NCBI GenBank assembly: GCA_003545625.1
Contig: DODH01000169.1
Location: 1-5,043 of the forward strand
Origin: Nitrospina sp.
GTDB lineage: Bacteria > Nitrospinota > Nitrospinia > Nitrospinales > VA-1
Direction of reading: 5' to 3'
DNA length: 5,043 nt
Shown: positions 1-5,043 of the stretch, piece by piece
Layout: the number at the start of each line of letters is the position of its first letter
How positions within the stretch are numbered: the first letter of the stretch is position 1
The notes under the pieces: model-generated
What the model saw: only the letters and a program-made list of their open reading frames with translations
Databases searched by the model: none
What the model was told of the DNA's origin: nothing
Program-made: the position numbers and the translations under genes

Positions 1-1283
1 ACATAAAGGGATAAACGAATTCCCAAAAGCGGTATGAATACGAAGGGTGTCAGGATGGTTCCCAATACAGCGCCCGCCGTATTGATGGAATAGGTATTGC
101 CCAGGATTTTCCCGACTCCCTCAAAACGGTACGAGTAGATATGATTGGCTAACGGAAAAAGCAGACCAAAGCCAAAAGTGGGAAGAAACATCAGCCCGAA
201 TGCGAACAACGAGCGGATCAAAAAGGTTTTGCCGGCAGAGGGTTCCAAACTGTAAAAATAGCGGTCCGCCAGAGAGGTCCACTCGGTCAGGTTGTCCAGC
301 GCGGGAAGCATGGCGATACAAAAAGCACCAATGGCAATTTCAATACCGACAAACTTGAGAACCCGGTGGGACCGCCCCAGCAGTTTGTTTGCGGTCAAGC
401 TGCCTAACGCGATTCCCAGCAAAAACGTGGCAAGGATGAGCGCGAACGAATACAGAGTACTACCAAGCGGGAACACAAGAATCCGGGTCCATAAAATCTG
501 ACTGGATAAGGAAGCCATTCCAGAATAGGCAAACATGGCAAAAACCAACACGACAATGGCAGGAGAAACTATCGTATCTTGTTTACGTTTTACCGGTTTA
601 GCTTCGATCTGGATGGAACTGGAATCCACCGCAGCAAAAATTCGTGGACGACCATAACACAGCATAAAAACTACGGCGTTGAGTCCCACCGCGAACCAGG
701 TCGAACCTTGGACTCCCAAAAGGCGGATGGCAAAAAACTGGGTAAAAAGACAGCCAAAAACCGCACCGAAAGTATTGACTCCATACAACCGCGAAACCTG
801 GGTAAAAACCTGCTGTGTCTGATTGTTTGTAGCCCAGCATCCTACCAGCGGTAAAGTAGCCCCCATCAAAAGGGTAGCGGGAAACATCAAGAGTGTACTC
901 AGGAAAAACTCCAGCATATGCACCCCAAAGTCCACCTGCCCACTTTCGGGTAAAATCAAAGGATACAGTTTTTCCAGAAGATCTAATCCAAAAGGAAAAC
1001 ATAGGGCATATAACCCGATCAACCCCTCCAGCAGTCCATATCCGCGAATCAGTTTATCCGGTGCTATCTCAACCCTGGCCAGAACCCGTCCCATAACCCA
1101 GGCCCCTGCCGCAAGCCCCATCATGAACGCACACAACACAGCACTCAGCGCATACAAACTGGCTCCGAACACCAGAGCCAAATGCCGAAACCATATCAGC
1201 TCATAGCCCAGGCTCGCGGCCCCCGAAGCGAAAAGACATGCATAGGCAATCCAGGGAATTTTATATGAGGGGTGAGTAGTCAT
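1..1283 (-). CDS. Fused MFS/spermidine synthase-type membrane protein, 3' end cut by window edge
   Basis: This polytopic inner-membrane protein has an open frame from ATG at 1283 through 427 codons to the left edge with no stop, so its C-terminus is missing. The membrane part is two homologous halves. SGAASLGYELIWFR (residues 20-33) realigns without gaps to SGMASLSSQILWTR (254-267). NTFGAVFG (170-177) realigns to NTAGAVLG (401-408), each followed by a hydrophobic stretch ending in LLG. A polar linker (about 212-240) separates the halves. These motifs are typical of proteins annotated as fused MFS/spermidine synthase, in which such a membrane region precedes a SAM-type aminopropyltransferase-like domain. 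That domain would lie beyond base 1, and some relatives lack it. The substrate is unknown. An in-frame TGA at 1308-1310 with no ATG, GTG or TTG after it makes 1283 the first start; no Shine-Dalgarno sequence is visible. The gene is divergent from the isomerase gene. The family call is fairly sure; transport or synthase activity is inference. Confidence 0.85.
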   Translation of the reverse strand, partial: MTTHPSYKIPWIAYACLFASGAASLGYELIWFRHLALVFGASLYALSAVLCAFMMGLAAGAWVMGRVLARVEIAPDKLIRGYGLLEGLIGLYALCFPFGLDLLEKLYPLILPESGQVDFGVHMLEFFLSTLLMFPATLLMGATLPLVGCWATNNQTQQVFTQVSRLYGVNTFGAVFGCLFTQFFAIRLLGVQGSTWFAVGLNAVVFMLCYGRPRIFAAVDSSSIQIEAKPVKRKQDTIVSPAIVVLVFAMFAYSGMASLSSQILWTRILVFPLGSTLYSFALILATFLLGIALGSLTANKLLGRSHRVLKFVGIEIAIGAFCIAMLPALDNLTEWTSLADRYFYSLEPSAGKTFLIRSLFAFGLMFLPTFGFGLLFPLANHIYSYRFEGVGKILGNTYSINTAGAVLGTILTPFVFIPLLGIRLSLY

Positions 1284-1293
1284 AAGAAAGGGG

Positions 1294-1322
1294 ATTTTCC
1301 CACAGCCTCACCGATCCGTCAA
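1294..1322 (-). promoter_or_regulatory. Candidate sigma70-type promoter for the membrane-protein gene
   Basis: Read on the minus strand, TTGACG (1322-1317, five of six consensus bases) is followed after 17 bp by GAAAAT (1299-1294, four of six). Transcription would begin near 1287, leaving only a few bases before ATG 1283, so the message would be nearly leaderless, in line with the lack of a ribosome-binding site. A small perfect inverted repeat, GGGA-TTT-TCCC (1291-1301), covers the -10 element. The call rests on pattern matching alone. Confidence 0.3.
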
Positions 1323-1337
1323 TTTAACGAACAGGTA

Positions 1338-1366
1338 TTGCATCACAATTTCATGAGTGCTATTCT
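1338..1366 (+). promoter_or_regulatory. Candidate promoter for the parvulin gene
   Basis: TTGCAT (1338-1343) is separated by 17 bp from TATTCT (1361-1366). The hexamers match three and four consensus bases. Transcription would start near 1373, giving a leader of about 50 nt before ATG 1423. The -10 element overlaps one arm of the inverted repeat at 1355-1385. The site is weak but correctly spaced and lies in the only non-coding stretch upstream of this gene. Confidence 0.28.
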
Positions 1367-1385
1367 CCTACGATCCTCAGCACTC
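1355..1385. repeat. 7-bp perfect inverted repeat in the divergent intergenic region
   Basis: GAGTGCT (1355-1361) is the exact reverse complement of AGCACTC (1379-1385), with a 17-nt spacer. The arm centres are 24 bp apart, a little over two helical turns. The left arm touches the candidate -10 element of the plus-strand gene, so the repeat could be an operator or a hairpin at the 5' end of the message. It is not followed by a T-run, so it does not look like a terminator. Confidence 0.4.
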
Positions 1386-1422
1386 TAATATGAAAAACCC
1401 TTTTACCTTTCTTGACGAAATC

Positions 1423-2445
1423 ATGAAAAACAGGCTCTGCGTTCTTGTTATCTTTTCCCTTTGCGCCCTCACCTTTACAGGGGTGGAAACAGCGTCCGCG
1501 CAATCCACTACAACAGCCTTGAAAATCCCCGACGTTGTAGCTCGGGTAAACGGGGTAGATATCCAATCGAAATATATTGCGTTCAGGCTGAATATGATTT
1601 TAAAAAACGTGTCGCGGCCGCTGACCATAGGTGAAAAAACCAGTATCGTAAAAGACTTGATCGAAAAAGAAGTCGTGCGGGAGCTGGTCCATCAACAGGG
1701 TAAAGAAAAGAATTTGGAGGCGGACTCCGATTTGATCGAAAAAGAGATGAAGGCCCTTCGCGAGCCCTATTCCAGCGATGAAGAATTCGAAAAGGCCCTG
1801 AGCGCAAGAAACATCACCTTGCAGGATCTTAAAAACTCCATGGAAGTGGATATCCGTGCCAGGCAATTGTTAGATGAACAAATTAAAGGCAAGATCGACA
1901 TTTCAGACGAGGATGTCAAAAAATACTATGAGGACAACAAGCAGAAATTCTATCGTCCCGAATCTTTTCGAACCCGCCACATTCTCGCCGCACTATTCCC
2001 ACCCAAAGCCTTGCGAACCCAGTCCATCAGCGAATTACAAAAAAATCGAGAATATTTCGTGCGCATAGCGGAAGAAAAAATAGACGGCATTATCAAAGAG
2101 CTTAAAGAAGGTGCAGACTTTGAAGAATTGGCAAAGGAAAAATCGGATGACGAATCCAGCCGGGATAGAGGTGGAGACCTGGATATCATTTATAAAGGGA
2201 TTCTCGATCCGGCTTTTGATGAAGCCATCTCAAAGTTGAAACCCGGTGAAATCAGCGAAAAAGTAACAACCCGGTTCGGGTTCCACGTCATCCAACTCAT
2301 CGAAAAACATCCGCCGGAGCAGGCTCCTTTCGACACAATGGAAAACTCCATTCAAAAATTTCTATTCATGGAAGAAGCCAAAAAACAGGTTGAAGTCTAT
2401 ATCGAAGGCCTGAGAAAACAGGCCACGATTGAAACCTTCTTTTAG
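1423..2445 (+). CDS. Periplasmic SurA/PpiC-like parvulin peptidyl-prolyl isomerase
   Basis: This is a probable periplasmic chaperone and prolyl isomerase of 340 aa that catalyses cis/trans isomerisation of X-Pro bonds and assists folding of exported or outer-membrane proteins. Residues 1-26 form a signal peptide: MKNR, then a hydrophobic core, ending ASA before Gln27. Residues 35-170 are a charged, helical SurA-N-like domain, opening with VVARVNGVDI. The single parvulin domain spans about 180-298: FRTRHIL with His186, FEELAKEKSDD, RGGDLD (249-254), ILDPAFDEAISKLKPGEIS and the closing RFGFHVIQLIE with His288. A charged tail follows. E. coli SurA has two parvulin domains; this has one. The stretch between RHIL and FEELA is about 20 residues longer than in E. 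coli SurA. GTG 1357 and ATG 1390 are in-frame alternatives, but they put an acidic extension before the signal peptide, so ATG 1423 is preferred. The fold is certain; the in vivo clients are unknown. Confidence 0.9.
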   Translation: MKNRLCVLVIFSLCALTFTGVETASAQSTTTALKIPDVVARVNGVDIQSKYIAFRLNMILKNVSRPLTIGEKTSIVKDLIEKEVVRELVHQQGKEKNLEADSDLIEKEMKALREPYSSDEEFEKALSARNITLQDLKNSMEVDIRARQLLDEQIKGKIDISDEDVKKYYEDNKQKFYRPESFRTRHILAALFPPKALRTQSISELQKNREYFVRIAEEKIDGIIKELKEGADFEELAKEKSDDESSRDRGGDLDIIYKGILDPAFDEAISKLKPGEISEKVTTRFGFHVIQLIEKHPPEQAPFDTMENSIQKFLFMEEAKKQVEVYIEGLRKQATIETFF

Positions 2446-2472
2446 TCCACGGTTTCTATTTAAGATGAGCAA

Positions 2473-2491
2473 TTCCCTAACGATAAGGGAA
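2473..2491 (+). promoter_or_regulatory. Small hairpin upstream of the methyltransferase gene
   Basis: TTCCCT (2473-2478) pairs perfectly with AGGGAA (2486-2491) around a 7-nt loop. The right arm is part of the purine-rich AAGGGAAGAAG stretch (2485-2495), the most ribosome-binding-site-like sequence in this gap, though it lies about 20 nt before ATG 2515. There is no T-run on either strand, so a terminator is unlikely. Stabilisation of the upstream message's 3' end or modulation of translation are possible roles, both inferred. Confidence 0.3.
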
Positions 2492-2514
2492 GAAGCCAAA
2501 ATGGAATCCTCCTA

Positions 2515-3144
2515 ATGAATAAAAAAACCAACTATCGCCCGTTGAAAGACCGCGCCCAAAATTTATTTATTTTGTTTATCGCATTGGGCACATTTTTAAA
2601 CTGTACCGCTTTTAAACACTTTGCCCTTGAAGGTACAGAACGCGATGCATGGCAACTTCCTGCACGGGTGATTCATTCCCTGGGCATCCAACCGGGAGAT
2701 TATGTTGCCGACTTGGGGTCTGGAAGCGGTTATTTTACAAGTCGATTGGCCCAGACGGTGGGACCCGCCGGTAAAGTGTATGCGGTGGATATTGATGAGA
2801 AAATAAACCAGTATGTGGCTAAACGGGTCAAGGAAGAAGGGCACTCTAATGTCGACATAATACTGGCTAAGCTTGATGATCCACGTCTGCCTGAGGGGAG
2901 TGTGGATTTAATTTTTTCTTCTAATACCTACCATCACCTGGAAAATCGAACCTCCTATTTTTTAAATGCTAAAAAGTATTTAAAACCATCCGGACGTGTG
3001 GCGATTATCGATTTTAGAAAGGAAGCGTACCACCATCATACCGAGAGCCAAGTGATTCAGGAGGAAATGCAAAAAGCAGGTTATCGCTTGGAAAAGGAGT
3101 TCAATTTCTTAACCAAACAACATTTTTTGGTATTTTTGAAATGA
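2515..3144 (+). CDS. Class I SAM-dependent methyltransferase with N-terminal export/anchor segment
   Basis: This 209-aa protein has a complete Rossmann-type methyltransferase domain. Motif I is VADLGSGSGYF (64-74), with the D-L-G-x-G-x-G loop that binds S-adenosylmethionine. The acidic strand-2 motif is VYAVDID (88-94), with Asp92 placed to bind the ribose. DDPRLPEG (121-128) and VDLIFSSNTYHHL (130-142) follow, then GRVAIIDF (160-167). A region typical of the domain (FALEGTERDAWQ, 36-47) precedes motif I. Residues 1-15 carry several Lys/Arg and 16-29 are hydrophobic, ending FLNC with Cys30. This resembles a lipoprotein signal or membrane anchor, although Asn before the Cys is not a canonical lipobox. 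There is no internal Met before residue 185, but TTG codons at 20 and 24 could give shorter forms. The substrate is unknown. The gene is 69 bp behind the isomerase gene, same strand, and visibly more AT-rich than its neighbours. The domain call is strong; localisation is uncertain. Confidence 0.87.
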   Translation: MNKKTNYRPLKDRAQNLFILFIALGTFLNCTAFKHFALEGTERDAWQLPARVIHSLGIQPGDYVADLGSGSGYFTSRLAQTVGPAGKVYAVDIDEKINQYVAKRVKEEGHSNVDIILAKLDDPRLPEGSVDLIFSSNTYHHLENRTSYFLNAKKYLKPSGRVAIIDFRKEAYHHHTESQVIQEEMQKAGYRLEKEFNFLTKQHFLVFLK

Positions 3145-3158
3145 GGGCTTACCCTTTT
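3144..3158 (+). terminator. Weak terminator-like hairpin at the convergent junction
   Basis: AGGG (3144-3147) can pair with CCCT (3152-3155) around a CTTA loop, followed by TTT on the plus strand. It begins at the last base of the methyltransferase stop codon and reaches into the stop codon of tatP on the other strand. A 4-bp stem is poor for an intrinsic terminator, so termination here may instead rely on Rho or on collision of the converging transcripts. Confidence 0.22.
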
Positions 3159-4173
3159 ATCTGATTTCTTTCAGGTGGTTCAGCACTCGGTCTAGAAGTT
3201 CGGAGGGAAAGTATTTTCCTGCCAGGTTTTTCCGGGCGGCGGCCCCTGCTTCACGAAATCTCCGCATTTCTTTTTCATCAGGAAGATCCACCCATTTCAC
3301 ATCATTTTTTTCTAAAACCTTATGGGCTTTCAAGTTGTCCTCCTGAATGAGCTGGACCAGTTCCCGCAGGCACTCGGTTGCGATTTTTTTCACAGCACTC
3401 TGATAAGATTGAGGAAGTTTGTCGAATTTCTTTTTGGAGATCAAAACTCCGCCTGTCGCGTACCCCATACGCAGTCGGGTAACGTAATTCACTTTGGTGA
3501 ACCATTGCAAAGCTAGAGCTCCCTGAGTGGAGGAATAAACCGTATTCACCATGCCCGTTTGCAAAGAGAGCAGGACATCAGTAATGGAAAGGGGAATCGG
3601 TTGGACCCCCATCCCTTTATAGGCCTGTTCCACCAACGGATCACCTTCCCACATCCAGGATTTGGACCGGCGCAGATCTTCCACGGAACGAATGGGATGC
3701 TGGGAGAAAAAATGTATCCACCCAACCGGCACCCAGCCCAATAACACATAACCTTTATCTTCATACCGGGCGGCATAATAGTCGCTCATTTTGCTATATA
3801 CGTGCTGGATTTCCTCATCCGTATCAAACAGGAAAGGAAGATCGAGAACCCTCACCTCCGGTAGAATCTGCCCAAGACCCACTCCTGTGAACCCTGCACC
3901 ATGAAGCTGGCCGATCCTCATTTTACGTATCACGTCCTTTTCATCCCCGGACACACCGCCAGGATAAAACCGAAACGTCACATTGCCATCGGTGGCCTTT
4001 TTGATTTTTTCGGCAAGACCACGCATGGATTTCATCCATGAAGATCCTTCAGGAGCCAAAGTGGCAAACTTGATGATATGTTTTTTGCCGGCCTCAGCCG
4101 GGCTCACCCCAATGCCGACAAACAACAGCAAAATCAGAAAACGGATGATAGAGGCCTCTTTAAAATAACTCAT
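3157..4173 (-). CDS. tatP: TRAP-type periplasmic solute-binding protein (DctP family, TatP subtype)
   Basis: This 338-aa periplasmic protein captures a ligand and hands it to a sodium- or proton-driven TRAP permease. Residues 1-28 are a signal peptide with a strong hydrophobic core, ending in AEA before Gly29, a signal peptidase I site. The DctP-family body starts at IIKFATLAPEGSSWM (33-47) and continues with GNVTFRFYPGGVSGDEKD (63-80), VRVLDLPFLFD (107-117), LLGWVPVGW (144-152) and the hinge region PIPLSITDVLLSLQTGMV (192-209). The segment WMWEGDP (173-179) is characteristic of TatP-like members paired with TatT and sits where other TRAP binding proteins carry the carboxylate-binding Arg. 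The gene start overlaps the end of tatT by 14 bp with no Shine-Dalgarno sequence, suggesting translational coupling. No DctQ or DctM gene follows; the next gene is convergent. The Treponema counterpart Tp0957 is a lipoprotein, whereas this one lacks a lipobox. The family is sure; the ligand is unknown. Confidence 0.92.
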   Translation of the reverse strand: MSYFKEASIIRFLILLLFVGIGVSPAEAGKKHIIKFATLAPEGSSWMKSMRGLAEKIKKATDGNVTFRFYPGGVSGDEKDVIRKMRIGQLHGAGFTGVGLGQILPEVRVLDLPFLFDTDEEIQHVYSKMSDYYAARYEDKGYVLLGWVPVGWIHFFSQHPIRSVEDLRRSKSWMWEGDPLVEQAYKGMGVQPIPLSITDVLLSLQTGMVNTVYSSTQGALALQWFTKVNYVTRLRMGYATGGVLISKKKFDKLPQSYQSAVKKIATECLRELVQLIQEDNLKAHKVLEKNDVKWVDLPDEKEMRRFREAGAAARKNLAGKYFPSELLDRVLNHLKEIR

Positions 4174-5020
4174 CGATTTGATCTAGAAGTTGGGTGGCTT
4201 TTTTGCGGGCCACCTCATTGGCAAGACGTTGCTCGGGAAACAGATTGGGCGGAGCCTGCAAAACCGCCTGCAATTGCGACTCAAACAACTCTCGGTCCTG
4301 ATTCTGCACCGCATAGGTTTTGGCAAAAAGCAAACGCACCAGTAAATATTTATTTTCGGTCAACTCCAACGCCTTCTCAAAATGGTGACGGGATTTTTCC
4401 GGGTTTCCCCCCAGCATTTTACTGCGTCCCCCATAAAAAGCGCCGAGAAACAAATTGGGTCCAGCATGATGAAAAGCGGGGTTCAATTCATGGACTTTTT
4501 TCATCAAGATTTCCAAACGGGGAATGTCCGCAAAAACCTCGACCGAGTCCAGGTTCTGCATCAACCAGCCTCCCCAGCATTGCCCCAGCCAGAATAAAGG
4601 CGGCTGGTGTGCAACCTCCACCTCTTTAAGGGCACGAGACCACTCGTCTAAAGAGAGATCTTGCCATTTTTCCCTGCCCGTCCTGATAATAGTCGCACGC
4701 AGGGCATAATCCTTACCCCTTGCATATAAAGAAGAGGCTCGACCGGGTTCTGTATCTTCCAAAAAACTGAATGCGTAACCGCAAAAACCTTCGGCGAGGT
4801 TTTCCAGAATCCAGGCATTCTCGGGGTCCTGCTTGAGGAGTCCTTCCAGCATTTTCAAGTTGGCGGGGATGGCTTTTTCGGCAAGGACCGGATCGCTTTC
4901 CTCCTGAATGGCCAGTATCTGGCTTCCTACCAGCGGCAACGTGGCCTGAACCGCAAAACGGCTGGGAGAACACCCCCCCGCCAAACCCAAAACTAAAAAT
5001 AACAACGCAAAATGGTTCAT
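4160..5020 (-). CDS. tatT: TatT lipoprotein, TPR-like TRAP-associated component
   Basis: This 286-aa protein matches the TatT family (TRAP-associated T component; founding example Treponema Tp0956). That protein is built of TPR-like helices, has a central pore and binds the P component, perhaps channelling ligand to it. Residues 1-16 are hydrophobic and end LAGG before Cys17, a lipoprotein signal; Ser18 at position +2 would not signal inner-membrane retention in E. coli terms. The helical family signatures are QDPENAWILENLAEGFCGYA (64-83), ASSLYARGKDYALRA (95-109), PLFWLGQCWGGW (141-152), LGGNPEKSRHHFEKALEL (203-220) and the closing LANEVARKKATQLL (266-279). The full length fits the family. 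The signal n-region (MNH) has no Lys or Arg, which is unusual. An in-frame TAA two codons upstream makes ATG 5020 the only possible start in this frame; no Shine-Dalgarno sequence is seen. It precedes tatP and overlaps it. Family assignment is confident; the transported compound is not known. Confidence 0.9.
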   Translation of the reverse strand: MNHFALLFLVLGLAGGCSPSRFAVQATLPLVGSQILAIQEESDPVLAEKAIPANLKMLEGLLKQDPENAWILENLAEGFCGYAFSFLEDTEPGRASSLYARGKDYALRATIIRTGREKWQDLSLDEWSRALKEVEVAHQPPLFWLGQCWGGWLMQNLDSVEVFADIPRLEILMKKVHELNPAFHHAGPNLFLGAFYGGRSKMLGGNPEKSRHHFEKALELTENKYLLVRLLFAKTYAVQNQDRELFESQLQAVLQAPPNLFPEQRLANEVARKKATQLLDQIDELF

Positions 5021-5043
5021 TAATTAATCTTATCAGAATGATT

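Larger units (their letters stand above)
1284..1422. other. Divergent intergenic region
   Basis: This is the longest non-coding stretch in the window. It separates the minus-strand membrane protein from the plus-strand isomerase and holds a candidate promoter in each direction and the 7-bp inverted repeat. In-frame alternative starts of the isomerase (GTG 1357, ATG 1390) lie inside it. I see no tRNA, riboswitch or repeat array here. Confidence 0.6.

Noticed and set aside
598..1002. Open frame on the minus strand within the membrane-protein gene
   Set aside because: It lies in another frame of a gene with clear family motifs, and its product has no coherent domain or hydrophobic pattern.
1357..1422. 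GTG 1357 or ATG 1390 as the start of the parvulin gene
   Set aside because: Both add an N-terminal extension with acidic residues before an otherwise classical signal peptide beginning at ATG 1423, and neither has a ribosome-binding site.
2443..2514. Intrinsic terminator after the parvulin gene
   Set aside because: The only hairpin (2473-2491) lacks a following T-run on either strand.
3030..3042. His-rich YHHHTES stretch in the methyltransferase as a metal site
   Set aside because: Three adjacent His in a loop are not enough to support metal binding, and I know of no such motif in this family.
4078..4629. 183-codon open frame on the plus strand opposite tatT and tatP
   Set aside because: It is antisense to two recognised genes, is rich in Pro and other low-complexity residues and matches nothing I know; it is a shadow frame.
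5027..5035. Extended -10-like TGATAAGAT before tatT on the minus strand
   Set aside because: It would place the transcription start at the ATG itself, and no -35 region can be seen because the window ends here.

Overview
The window carries five protein genes of a Gram-negative bacterium. I see no RNA genes, CRISPR arrays, insertion sequences or phage genes. The evidence for a Gram-negative envelope is a periplasmic SurA/parvulin-type folding factor, a periplasmic TRAP-type solute-binding protein and a TatT lipoprotein. Base composition looks moderate by eye. The TatT/TatP pair and the lipobox-like methyltransferase recall Deltaproteobacteria-like, Nitrospinota-like or spirochaete-related gene content, but the lineage cannot be fixed from this sequence alone.

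Layout. Bases 1-1283 (minus) hold the first 427 residues of a multi-spanning membrane protein of the 'fused MFS/spermidine synthase' type. It consists of two homologous membrane halves and is cut by the left edge before any synthase domain. A 139-bp divergent intergenic region (1284-1422) holds candidate promoters for both directions and a 7-bp perfect inverted repeat. Bases 1423-2445 (plus) encode a secreted SurA-like parvulin peptidyl-prolyl isomerase. After a 69-bp gap with a small hairpin, 2515-3144 (plus) encodes a class I SAM methyltransferase with an N-terminal export or anchor segment. It converges, with a 12-bp gap, on a minus-strand pair: tatT (4160-5020) followed by tatP (3157-4173), whose reading frames overlap by 14 bp.

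How they work together. TatT and TatP form the ligand-capture part of a TRAP-like importer of the kind known from Treponema pallidum (Tp0956/Tp0957). No permease (Q/M) gene follows tatP; it must lie to the right of the window, elsewhere, or be absent. The plus-strand isomerase and methyltransferase may share a transcript, but no direct functional link is visible. All five products are membrane-embedded or carry an export-type N-terminus, so this is an envelope-oriented region.

The most interesting points are the apparently exported methyltransferase, the TatT/TatP pair without an adjacent permease and with a Trp-rich segment where TRAP binding proteins normally have the ligand arginine, and the clear internal duplication in the membrane protein. 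I found no convincing wholly new system.
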